The position numbers were made by a program, and so were the translations under genes. Under the pieces are notes generated by a model. The model searched no databases. It was not told where the DNA came from and worked only from the letters and a program-made list of their open reading frames with translations. From Flavobacteriaceae bacterium (GTDB lineage Bacteria > Bacteroidota > Bacteroidia > Flavobacteriales > Weeksellaceae): DNA of 64,000 bases. This document shows positions 37,763-45,992 of this stretch, in pieces (positions within the stretch are counted from its first letter, which is position 1; each line of letters starts with the position of its first letter). Location: the NCBI GenBank assembly GCA_030538275.1, contig JAUNUH010000002.1:124001-188000 (forward strand). Direction: 5' to 3'.

Positions 37763-38405
37763 ACTAAATATTGTCCTAATATTTATCTTGTTAATAACCA
37801 CAATTTTATCTTGTAAAAAAGAGAATGATGCAGATGATTCTTTTATTCAGGGAGAAATTAACAATATTACTTTCGATATAGTAAAGAAAAAAGAAGATTA
37901 TTGTAATTATACAAGAGCATTTATAGGATTAAAAATATGGAGTGAAAGAGATACTATAGTTTATTTAAAAAGTTTATATAACGCTGGGTGTGACTTTGAA
38001 AGAGAAAGCGGTTTAGTTTTTAAATTAAACAAAATTAGACTTCCTACATTGGCAATAACTGAAGATACAATATTATCTTTGAAATTAATGAAAAACATTC
38101 CTGAATCTATAAATTTAACTATACAACAGGGTGTTTATCCTAAAAACATATTAAAAAATAATCTTACTGTTGATGAATTGAAAAATTCATTAAAAGAAAG
38201 AGATTGGTTCATTAAATTATTAAATAGTGATTCTCTTAACTATTCTGAAATAGTTTATCCAACTTTCTCTGAAAAGATAAATATAAAAGCTACTGAAAAC
38301 ATGAAGGTTGAATATATATTAGATGATAACAAGATAGAAAAAAGAACTTTCAATTCGAAAGAGTTTGAAGTAATCCCACCTCCTGACATAGAGGATGTTA
38401 AATAA
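37743..38405 (+). CDS. Lipoprotein, probable immunity protein for the metallopeptidase toxin (copy 2)
   Basis: A 220-residue lipoprotein (lipobox TILSC, about Cys24), homologous to 29301-29960 throughout: the FDIVKKKEDYCNYTRAF region, LTIQQGVYP, LLNSDSLNYSEI and the end VIPPPD. Start overlaps the toxin stop by 20 bases in both copies, and ATG-ATG doublets open both genes. Probably neutralises the peptidase in the periplasm; inference from pairing. Confidence 0.82.
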   Translation: MMTERIKLNIVLIFILLITTILSCKKENDADDSFIQGEINNITFDIVKKKEDYCNYTRAFIGLKIWSERDTIVYLKSLYNAGCDFERESGLVFKLNKIRLPTLAITEDTILSLKLMKNIPESINLTIQQGVYPKNILKNNLTVDELKNSLKERDWFIKLLNSDSLNYSEIVYPTFSEKINIKATENMKVEYILDDNKIEKRTFNSKEFEVIPPPDIEDVK

Positions 38406-38413
38406 TTTAATTA

Positions 38414-39748
38414 ATGACAAAATACGAAAATAAAAAACTTATATTTTTTCTACCGACAGTTTTCAGCAAAGAAGACTACGTAAGCCTTGCCCAAATCCCG
38501 GAATTTATGGAGGTAAAAAAACTCTCGTATGTGTACAATTATGTTGACCATACTTCGACTTCGCTCAGTACAGGCTTGGGCAACATACGCCTTTCCTACA
38601 CAGAAGATCCTAAACACCCCAATGAACTCATTATTTTAGAGGAAAACAACTATTATCCTTTTGGTCTCAAACACCAAGACTACAACAAAGAACTGAAAAA
38701 AGTAGACTTCTGGAAGTACGCCAGCCTGCCGCAACAGGAGATAATTGACCATGCTGAAAAGTTTATAAGCATGGTGCCGGTGGTGAAGGGAGAGTATAAG
38801 TATAAGTATAATGATTATGGAGAAAAAAGCTTTGAGAAAGCTTTTTACGAACATACCGCACGCAGTGCTGAATGGCAGGATGAGCTGGGGTTGAATGTTA
38901 TTGCAATGGATTATCGTAATTACGACATGGCTATAGGTCGTTTTATGAATCCGGATGCGCTCAGTGAAATGAGTATGAGCTGGTCGCCGTATCGCTTTGC
39001 TTTTGATAATCCTGTTTTTTGGAGTGATCCAACAGGATTATATGAAGAAGACTGTTCATACTGTCCTGACAATTCCTCAGAATTTAAACCGTTGGATGAT
39101 GATTGGTATAAAGGTAAAAAGGATGGAAAACTTACAGTTCAATGGTTTGATAAAAAAGATGATTCATTTACTGAAAATGGTAATCAATGGCAAAATATAG
39201 GTGAGACTACAGATCAAGCCTTGGAGAGTTTAGGAATAACAACGTCAAAACATTATTTAGCTACTGATTATTCAGTTGATTTTAAAGGGGGCGCGGACAG
39301 AAATGGGAATAGAATAATTTTGCCCATAACATCAAATGCAGGAAAAGTAGCCGTTTCACTTTTTAATGAACCTGTGATTAAAAGTAATCCTAATTATGAT
39401 AATGCTCCGTATTTTGATGAAATTCAAACTACGATTAATGTAACTTATCACTTTAACAAAAGTACTACACCTAAAGCTCATTTTTGGTCTTCTGTACAAC
39501 AAATATCTCCTCAAGGACGAAAAAGTGACTTAATAAGTCCTAATTTTCTAAAAGGAGATTTTCTTCGTCAAAGTTTTAAAAATTTTGGTGTAGTTCCTTA
39601 TGAATCGGCTACTTTTATTAATCCAATTCTTAGTTTAACTAAAGGGAATCAAAATCATCCATTTAGAAAAATTCAATTTAATGTTAGTTCGGGTTGGACA
39701 AATGTAGACAAATCTTCTCTTATTAATGTATCTATAACACCATATTAA
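38414..39748 (+). CDS. Truncated-core Rhs cassette with toxin of unknown type
   Basis: The 444-residue product has 20 unrelated residues, then enters the core at DYVSLAQIPEFMEVKK. It carries the in-frame TSTSLSTG insertion and an extra NDYGEKSFEKAFYEHTARS segment before WQDELGLN. The core ends GRFMNPDALSEMSMSWSPYR and WSDPTGLYEEDCSYCPDN. The tip (about residues 235-444) includes DRNGNRIILPITSNAGKVAV and HPFRKIQFNVSSGWTN; I do not recognise it and see no catalytic motif. There is no signal peptide. A TPR-like lipoprotein gene follows after one base. Confidence 0.75.
   Translation: MTKYENKKLIFFLPTVFSKEDYVSLAQIPEFMEVKKLSYVYNYVDHTSTSLSTGLGNIRLSYTEDPKHPNELIILEENNYYPFGLKHQDYNKELKKVDFWKYASLPQQEIIDHAEKFISMVPVVKGEYKYKYNDYGEKSFEKAFYEHTARSAEWQDELGLNVIAMDYRNYDMAIGRFMNPDALSEMSMSWSPYRFAFDNPVFWSDPTGLYEEDCSYCPDNSSEFKPLDDDWYKGKKDGKLTVQWFDKKDDSFTENGNQWQNIGETTDQALESLGITTSKHYLATDYSVDFKGGADRNGNRIILPITSNAGKVAVSLFNEPVIKSNPNYDNAPYFDEIQTTINVTYHFNKSTTPKAHFWSSVQQISPQGRKSDLISPNFLKGDFLRQSFKNFGVVPYESATFINPILSLTKGNQNHPFRKIQFNVSSGWTNVDKSSLINVSITPY
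38552..38575. repeat. 24-bp dispersed insertion, copy 2
   Basis: Same sequence and same site in the Rhs core as at 30263-30286, giving TSTSLSTG in frame. Confidence 0.7.
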
Positions 39749-39749
39749 A

Positions 39750-40400
39750 ATGTTTAAATTAAAGTATTGTATTCTTTCCTTATCACTTAGCTGTTTTTCC
39801 TCTTGTCAGGAAAAAAAAAGTAATGATATTAATAGATGTGAATATTTAGACTTGAAAGCACAACAATATTTGAATAGAGACTTATCAAGCCCACCAAACT
39901 CTAAACTTGATTCTGCTATTTATTATAGTGAATTGGCATATCAATGTGATTCGACAAATATTGATATTCTTGAAACAATCTTAAGTGCATATTTTTATAA
40001 AAAGGATTATAAAAAAGCACTGGAAACAGTAAATAAATTAACTTCTCTTAAAAAATCAGATTCAGCTATTGATGTTTATGCTTTTTTTAAAGTAGGCTAC
40101 TTCTTAGTGCTAGATGAGAAAAAATATAAGGATTCCATAAAGAATTATTATAAATATGTAAGCAAAAAGTTTGATGAACATAAAAGTGAAGAAAACTTTA
40201 GACGTAAATATCTGGTATATTATGACCCAAAAGTTTTATTGGAATATTATTTTAATGGTAAAGAATCTGCTTTAGAAATTCTTAATCAATACCCTTCTGA
40301 AAATAATTTAGATGAATTAGATGATTTGATTAGATATACTCATATTCCACCAAAAAAAATGATTCTAAACTATCTTTATATTGAAGATACAATTCAATAA
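39750..40400 (+). CDS. TPR-like lipoprotein, probable immunity protein
   Basis: A 216-residue lipoprotein (lipobox FSSC, about Cys19) whose mature part looks like tetratricopeptide helices (SAIYYSELAYQCDSTNIDI, YKKDYKKALETVNKL). It differs in fold from the other immunity candidates here. It starts one base after the toxin stop. Helical-repeat immunity proteins are known in polymorphic toxin systems, but this role is inferred from position. Confidence 0.72.
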   Translation: MFKLKYCILSLSLSCFSSCQEKKSNDINRCEYLDLKAQQYLNRDLSSPPNSKLDSAIYYSELAYQCDSTNIDILETILSAYFYKKDYKKALETVNKLTSLKKSDSAIDVYAFFKVGYFLVLDEKKYKDSIKNYYKYVSKKFDEHKSEENFRRKYLVYYDPKVLLEYYFNGKESALEILNQYPSENNLDELDDLIRYTHIPPKKMILNYLYIEDTIQ

Positions 40401-40434
40401 TTTTTATCCTGTCAAATAGCGATAATATCAGAAT

Positions 40435-40495
40435 TTCAAACTAATTATTAATATTTTTCATAAATTAGGCCTTCATAGAGTAAACGCCATAAAAA
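40435..40495. repeat. Cassette 5' flank block, copy 1
   Basis: About 60 bases (AATTTCAAACTAATT...CATAAATTAGGCCTTCATAG...AACGCCATAAAAA) precede the core fragment here and at 43856-43917, nearly identical, differing in a short A/T run. It is not part of the Rhs core, so it marks duplication of a whole cassette start. It encodes nothing obvious. Confidence 0.7.
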
Positions 40496-41477
40496 TTGAA
40501 ACCACCCACAACATACAAAGAACTCAAAAAAATAGACTTCTGGAAGTACGCCGGCCTGCCCCAGCAGGAGATTATAGACCATGCTGAAAAGTTTATTAGC
40601 ATTGTGCCAGTGGTGAAGGGAGAGTATAAATATAAATTCAACAGCAAAGAGTTGCAGGATGAGTTGGGGTTGAATGCTACTGCAATGGATTATCGTAATT
40701 ACGACATGGCTATAGGTCGGTTTATGAATCCGGATGCCTTAAGTGAAATTAGTATGAGTTGGTCACCTTATCGCTTTGCTTTTGATAATCCTGTTTTTTG
40801 GAGTGATCCAACAGGATTATATGAAGAAGACTGTTCACACTGTCCTGACAATTCCTCAGAATTTAAACCATTGGATGATGATATAACTAAATTTTATTAT
40901 GATTCCGAAAAAACTCAATTAGTGAAATTGTGGAGTTGAAAGAATTAATTGTAAAAGGAAAGAAGAAAAAATCGACATCAACTACAGAATACATAGGTTG
41001 GGCAAATGATGGAGTTGCGGGATGGGGAGAGGGGTTATGGGAAACTCGAAATAGAGGAGGTTCATTTAGGCTTTTTAAAAATCAAGCAAAAGGATATGAA
41101 TGGGCACCTAAATACTACCCAGATAATAGATTTGGCTCCGGTAAAGCAAGTAAACATCCCGTTTATAATGTAAGTAAAACCTTGAAGAATGGAACGATGG
41201 TCACAAGTGTACTACTAGAAGTTCCGGATATAGCAGAAGCTGTGATCGAAGATAAGGGTATTGGTAAAAATGCAAAAAAACATCAGCAGGAGCTGTTGGC
41301 TCTATTTTAGGAGGGATTTGGGTAGGAAGTAAAGCAGTTGCACTTGCTACTTCTTATTCAGGAAACGCTTTGATTATAGGGGGAGCGACTATTGTAGGAG
41401 GGATTGTAGGAGGATTTGCTGGAGAGTCTGTTGCAGAAGCTTTGGTCGAGTCAATTCCAGAATCTTCTTATGACTGA
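40496..41477 (+). pseudogene. Truncated-core Rhs cassette with Gly-rich tip, two homopolymer frameshifts
   Basis: Opens with a TTG (TTGAAACCACCC) and enters the core at YKELKKIDFWKYAG. The core ends WSDPTGLYEEDCSHCPDN. In the run of A at about 40907-40912 one A is missing relative to the cassette at 45022 (which reads DPEKNSIDE); restoring it gives EKNSISEIVELKELIVKGKK and continues. A second A-run near 41272-41279 is again one base short; restoring it leads to a Gly-rich hydrophobic end (GSILGGIWVGSKAVAL, IIGGATIVGGIVGGFAG), like a membrane-inserting helix pair. As it stands the gene is broken. Confidence 0.75.
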
Positions 41478-41516
41478 GAACTAATTTTACACAAAAGATA
41501 ATTTTGAATTAACCAG

Positions 41517-42050
41517 ATGAAAGAAAAAATCATATATAAACTAAACAAACAAAATCTTTTGATAACCATTGGTATTATATTGTTTTTTGGGGTCTTCGGT
41601 TTTTTATTTTTTATAAATCCATCTTTTTTCGTATCTGTATTTATTAGAAGTGAATCTTTAATTAAATTTATGGGAGCAGTAATTTGCATAATGTGTGTAT
41701 TTTTACTAGTTGGATATACTAATGTTTTTATTAAAAATTATGGACTTATTTTATCCAATGATGGAATTACGAATAATACTAATTTAACGAATGTAGGGTT
41801 GATTCATTGGGCAGAAATCACAAAAATTGAAGTGAAGGAATTAAAAAAAAATAAGTTTATTTTGGTTTTTGCAAGAGATAATACGAAATATTATATGAAA
41901 TTCAAAAATCCTTTTATTAAATTAAACTTTTTGGCATATGCAAAATTTTATGGAACCCCGTTTGTCATAGAGCCAAAAAATATTGTTTGTTCATTTGAAG
42001 AGTTAGAGCGATCGATTTTAGAAAGTTATAATCGAAATAAACAAAATTAA
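41517..42050 (+). CDS. STM3941-like membrane protein, probable immunity protein
   Basis: The 177-residue protein has two membrane spans (about 15-33 and 45-70) followed by a PH-like cytoplasmic domain with LILSNDGITNNTNLTNVG and LIHWAEITKIEV, a pattern of the STM3941 family. There is no lipobox. It lies 39 bases after the Gly-rich toxin. A membrane-integrated immunity protein fits a toxin with a hydrophobic tip; inference. Confidence 0.7.
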   Translation: MKEKIIYKLNKQNLLITIGIILFFGVFGFLFFINPSFFVSVFIRSESLIKFMGAVICIMCVFLLVGYTNVFIKNYGLILSNDGITNNTNLTNVGLIHWAEITKIEVKELKKNKFILVFARDNTKYYMKFKNPFIKLNFLAYAKFYGTPFVIEPKNIVCSFEELERSILESYNRNKQN

Positions 42051-42073
42051 TAATGTGATTAAGATTAATTAAA

Positions 42074-43030
42074 TTGAAACCACCCACAACATACAAAGAA
42101 CTCAAAAAAATAGACTTCTGGAAGTACGCCGGCCTGCCCCAGCAGGAGATTATAGACCATGCTGAAAAGTTTATTAGCATTGTGCCAGTGGTGAAGGGAG
42201 AGTATAAATATAAATTCAACAGCAAAGAGTTGCAGGATGAGTTGGGGTTGAATGCTACTGCAATGGATTATCGTAATTACGACATGGCTATAGGTCGGTT
42301 TATGAATCCGGATGCCTTAAGTGAAATTAGTATGAGTTGGTCACCTTATCGCTTTGCTTTTGATAATCCTGTTTTTTGGAGTGATCCAACAGGATTATAT
42401 GAAGAAGACTGTTCATACTGTCCTGACAATTCCTCAGAATTTAAACCATTGGATGAAGACTGGGAGCCTATAAAAGGAGGGGGAGCTTATAAGGCAGAAT
42501 CTGGAGACAGCGCATGGACTTTAGCAAGAGATGCTGGTATCACTTTTGAACAAGCTAATGCGTTGATTAAAAGTCAATTAGGAGGCAATCATATTAATTA
42601 TAAGGATGGAGTAGAAAAGTCTAATATTGAAGTAGGAGATGTGGTTTATGTAAGTATGAATACAACTAGAGGTACTAGTATTAAGGAATTAGAGGCTGCT
42701 TGGGCTATATCAACTGCAAAAAGAGAATTGAAACAAAAAAGGATAAAAATAATAAACGAACTCAATTCGGAAATAAATGAAGCTAACGAAAATATTGTAT
42801 TCAATAAAAAAGCTAATGAAATATCGGAAAAAGCTAAACTGAATCAACCCCAAGGAGGGGATCCAAAAATTGGAATTTATTTTGGGGAACAGTTAAACAA
42901 AGCACGAAGGAATAGAGAAATTCGTAAAAATCAAGAGAAAGTTAATAAAAAAACTAAATCCAGAGATAGCATAATTGATTTAATAGAGAAAAATACAGGT
43001 GTCAATTCATATAGCAAGAAGAGGTTATGA
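42074..43030 (+). CDS. Truncated-core Rhs cassette with LysM-like and basic coiled-coil tip
   Basis: A 318-residue frame from a TTG start; no ATG precedes the core (YKELKKIDFWKYAG onward). Its first 385 bases differ from the cassette at 40496 at only about one base. The tip starts after KPLDEDW with a LysM-like stretch (YKAESGDSAWTLARDAGITF, VEVGD-type ending IEVGDVVYV), then a long basic, Lys/Arg-rich helix (residues 225-318). It may bind peptidoglycan or membranes; the toxic activity is not recognisable. The immunity gene overlaps the stop by 4 bases. Confidence 0.72.
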   Translation: MKPPTTYKELKKIDFWKYAGLPQQEIIDHAEKFISIVPVVKGEYKYKFNSKELQDELGLNATAMDYRNYDMAIGRFMNPDALSEISMSWSPYRFAFDNPVFWSDPTGLYEEDCSYCPDNSSEFKPLDEDWEPIKGGGAYKAESGDSAWTLARDAGITFEQANALIKSQLGGNHINYKDGVEKSNIEVGDVVYVSMNTTRGTSIKELEAAWAISTAKRELKQKRIKIINELNSEINEANENIVFNKKANEISEKAKLNQPQGGDPKIGIYFGEQLNKARRNREIRKNQEKVNKKTKSRDSIIDLIEKNTGVNSYSKKRL

Positions 43031-43824
43031 AATATTTTAAAATAACAGTGTTGTTCTTGTTTTACATTTTATTTTTTTATATAAGTAAAGGGTTGTTGAT
43101 CAATTCATTAGAATCGGGGTATTTAGATTCTTTACCAGATTTCTTTTTCAAAATTATAGATCTGATATTATACGCTGTTTTAAGTACAATCTTCATTATT
43201 CATCTAATTAATAAACAGATAAAGGTTTTTAACTTTCAGAAGTTTAGATTCAATTATATATTTTTAGCACTTGTCTTGGCCTTGCTATTTAGATTTATGG
43301 AAGACCCTTTTATTAATGCTGATTATATTACAAATGGTTTTACAAAATTTGGAAACGAAAAATTTTATCAGATGTCTAATGATTTAGTTTTCAAGTTAAT
43401 TTTAATCTGTTTTATCGGTCCATTTTTAGAAGAATTGGTATTTAGAAAGATGATTTTGGGCTATTTAGATAGAAATTTTACATCAATAGTTTTATCAAGT
43501 TTTTTGTTTGCTTTGATTCACGTATTTAATGGATTTGAGATATTAAAGGTATTTTCTTCATTCTTTTTCGGAATAATTTTAGGTATAGTCTATTATAAGG
43601 GTGGGTTGATTTACAGTATTTTAATCCATGTTTTTTATAATTTATTATTCTTTGTTTCAAATTATCTTTGTAATGAATTATATGAGCAAATTTTATTAAA
43701 ACTAGATTTTGGATTGTTTTATTGGATTATTTTGATATTATCTGCCATATTCTTTTCGATAATTCTTTTTAAGTATTTCTTGCCAATAACTAAACTCAAT
43801 GAAAGCTCAATAATTATCAATTAA
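43027..43824 (+). CDS. CPBP-family intramembrane protease-like protein, probable immunity protein
   Basis: The 265-residue protein has about seven to eight membrane spans and carries the CPBP (Abi) family motifs EELVFRKMILGYL, FALIHVFNGFE and SILIHVFYNLLFF, i.e. Glu-Glu...Arg and two conserved His. Members of this family act as prenyl-end proteases and as self-immunity proteins for bacteriocins. It overlaps the toxin stop by 4 bases (ATGA), so it is coupled to the LysM-like toxin. Immunity role inferred from position and family precedent. Confidence 0.85.
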   Translation: MKYFKITVLFLFYILFFYISKGLLINSLESGYLDSLPDFFFKIIDLILYAVLSTIFIIHLINKQIKVFNFQKFRFNYIFLALVLALLFRFMEDPFINADYITNGFTKFGNEKFYQMSNDLVFKLILICFIGPFLEELVFRKMILGYLDRNFTSIVLSSFLFALIHVFNGFEILKVFSSFFFGIILGIVYYKGGLIYSILIHVFYNLLFFVSNYLCNELYEQILLKLDFGLFYWIILILSAIFFSIILFKYFLPITKLNESSIIIN

Positions 43825-43855
43825 TATTTTTTTTAGTCAAAAAACAATAAAATAA

Positions 43856-43917
43856 TTTCAAACTAATTTTTAATATTTTTCATAAATTAGGCCTTCATAG
43901 AGTAAACGCCATAAAAA
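43856..43917. repeat. Cassette 5' flank block, copy 2
   Basis: Nearly identical to 40435-40495 and in the same position relative to the TTGAAACCACCC core start. Confidence 0.7.
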
Positions 43918-44446
43918 TTGAAACCACCCACAACATACAAAGAACTCAAAAAAATAGACTTCTGGAAGTACGCAGGCCTGCCGCAACAGGAGATAATTGA
44001 CCATGCTGAAAAGTTTATTAGCATTGTGCCTGTTGTTAAGGGAGAGTATAAGTATAATGATTATGGAGGAAAAAGCTTTGATAAAGCTCATGACGTACAT
44101 ACCGCACGCAGTGCTGAGTGGCAGGATGAGCTGGGGTTGAATGTTACTGCAATGGATTTTAGGCAGTATGATAATGCTATAGGTCGGTTTATGAATCCGG
44201 ATGCATTAAGTGAAATGAGTATGAGCTGGTCGCAGTATCGCTTTGCTTTTGATAATCCAAGCAATACTTGTAGCAGGAAATGTGATATCAGGAATATTTT
44301 TTGGAGCTGATTTAATTACAATGGGAGTGAGTTATTTAAATACAGGAGAAGCCAAAGGTATTGGGGATTATTTAGATCAAGCATTGGATGGAGGTGTTTT
44401 AATAAATGCACAAGATGTCGATTTAGAATATGACGGAATTTATTAA
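43918..44446 (+). pseudogene. Truncated-core Rhs cassette, out-of-frame join to a hydrophobic toxin tip
   Basis: TTG start, core from YKELKKIDFWKYAG, with the YGGKSFDKAHDVHTARS segment before WQDELGLN. After SQYRFAFDNP the usual VFWSDPTGLYEED is missing, and the frame runs out at 44310. In another frame from 44243 the DNA reads AILVAGNVISGIFFGADLIT and ends DVDLEYDGIY at 44446, a credible toxin end. So an internal deletion joined core and tip out of frame. The membrane-protein gene that follows overlaps this end by 17 bases. Confidence 0.7.
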
Positions 44447-44918
44447 TGTAATTAATGCAATGAAAAAAATAATTTTTTATCATATATACAATGTATTTAA
44501 ATTTTCTTATGTAGGAGATTATGAAGAGGCATTCGAGAAATCAAAAGAAACATTTTCATCACATTTCACTAATCTCTTAATTATTTTGATAGGTTATCCT
44601 TTATGGATTTTATTTGATTTTAATAGCGCAATAAAAACATACATTGGAACTGATAGATATGAAATAAAACATTTTTTTATCATCATAATATTGTTAATTG
44701 TTTTACTAAGTTATACAAAAATCAATTTATTCGGGATATGGTTAAACAAATGGTACACTAAAGGTATTGTAGATAAAAGTATAGAAATATATGAAAACAG
44801 CCCTAAATTTCTTAACTTTATCTATAGGTTTTTCTTTGTACTTCTCAATCCGTTCTGGATTTTAATTATGTTTTTTGTGTGGTTGGGGATATTTCAGTTT
44901 CTCGGCTCCCTCTTTTGA
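44430..44918 (+). CDS. Membrane protein, probable immunity protein
   Basis: The 162-residue protein has three to four hydrophobic spans (LLIILIGYPLWILFDF, FFIIIILLIVLLSY, FFFVLLNPFWILIMFF). No lipobox, no known family. The ATG at 44430 lies inside the dead toxin's end; an alternative in-frame ATG is at 44460 (MKKIIFYHIY). By position it is the immunity protein of the eroded Gly-rich toxin. Confidence 0.65.
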   Translation: MTEFINVINAMKKIIFYHIYNVFKFSYVGDYEEAFEKSKETFSSHFTNLLIILIGYPLWILFDFNSAIKTYIGTDRYEIKHFFIIIILLIVLLSYTKINLFGIWLNKWYTKGIVDKSIEIYENSPKFLNFIYRFFFVLLNPFWILIMFFVWLGIFQFLGSLF

Positions 44919-45021
44919 CCACGAAAAAATAGTAGAACAAATAAGTGTTTAGAAACAAATGAGTTGAGCGACGTATTTTGTAAATTTAAAGAAATCTTAA
45001 TAACAAAATTTAATAACTCGA

Positions 45022-45960
45022 ATGGTGAAGGGGGAGTATAAGTATAAATTTAATGATTATGGAGAAAAAAGCTTTGAGAAAGCTTTTTACGAACATACCG
45101 CACGCAGTGCTGAGTGGCAGGATGAGTTGGGGTTGAATGTTACTGCAATGGATTATCGTAATTACGACATGGCTATAGGTCGGTTTATGAATCCGGATGC
45201 CTTAAGTGAAATTAGTATGAGTTGGTCACCTTATCGCTTTGCTTTTGATAATCCTGTTTTTTGGAGTGATCCAACAGGATTATATGAAGAAGACTGTTCA
45301 TACTGCCCTGAAAATTCCTCAGAATTTAAACCATTGGATGAAGATATAACTAAATTTTATTATGATCCCGAAAAAAACTCAATTGATGAAATTGTAGTGT
45401 TGAATGGAACACATGCAATGGGTAAAAAGAAAGATGATTATAATAATGAAAGAAATAAAGTTTTTGAAAGTAAAGAGCATGAAACAGGTTTTGATGCGTA
45501 CGATGGTGGGGAATTCGGCTCGCAATTAGCAAGTATAAATAAATCTAATCAAGCACGAATTAAGCATAATTCGAAGGGTTGGACGGACGCTAAAGGCAAT
45601 TGGCGAAATATTACAGAAATACAAAAGAATGCTAAAGGAAAATATGTACGAGGCGTACAAGGTATTCGTAATAGCAAAAATATAGCAGAAGTTACTAGTA
45701 AAAACCTCTCTAAGGTAGCTAAGCGTTGGGGGGTTGTTGAGACTACTATTAGTTTTGCTGAGGGGATGTCAGATGGTAATTTTACAATAGGTGATGCTAC
45801 ACAAACTGCCATAACACTTATTTCCACCTTTGGTGGACCAATCGGTTGGGGATATGAGATTATCGATTTAGGAGTTGGTCTATCATCGGGTAAAGATATA
45901 ACCGAACGTATTGAAGAAGCTATAGATGAGCAAACCGGGGGTACAGGTATTGAGTTTTAA
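45022..45960 (+). CDS. Shortest-core Rhs cassette with Gly-rich tip
   Basis: A 312-residue frame entering the core very late (MVKGEYKYKFNDYG), with the EKSFEKAFYEHTARS segment, GRFMNPDALSEISMSWSPYR and WSDPTGLYEEDCSYCPEN. The tip begins at DITKFYYDPEKNSIDE. It has a charged middle (KAKGKYVRGVQGIRNS-like region) and a hydrophobic, Gly-rich end (TAITLISTFGGPIGWGYEII). The first part of the tip is homologous to the frameshifted cassette at 40496. No signal peptide or catalytic motif. It is the last toxin of the array. Confidence 0.72.
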   Translation: MVKGEYKYKFNDYGEKSFEKAFYEHTARSAEWQDELGLNVTAMDYRNYDMAIGRFMNPDALSEISMSWSPYRFAFDNPVFWSDPTGLYEEDCSYCPENSSEFKPLDEDITKFYYDPEKNSIDEIVVLNGTHAMGKKKDDYNNERNKVFESKEHETGFDAYDGGEFGSQLASINKSNQARIKHNSKGWTDAKGNWRNITEIQKNAKGKYVRGVQGIRNSKNIAEVTSKNLSKVAKRWGVVETTISFAEGMSDGNFTIGDATQTAITLISTFGGPIGWGYEIIDLGVGLSSGKDITERIEEAIDEQTGGTGIEF

Positions 45961-45992
45961 CTGAAAAGAAAATTAATTCTATTCCTTTGAAA

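Noticed and set aside
40900..41290. Programmed frameshifting in the Gly-rich cassette
   Set aside because: Two separate A-run shifts in the same sense, no slippery heptamer with stimulatory structure seen, and the homologous cassette at 45022 is in frame without them; decay or sequencing error is simpler.
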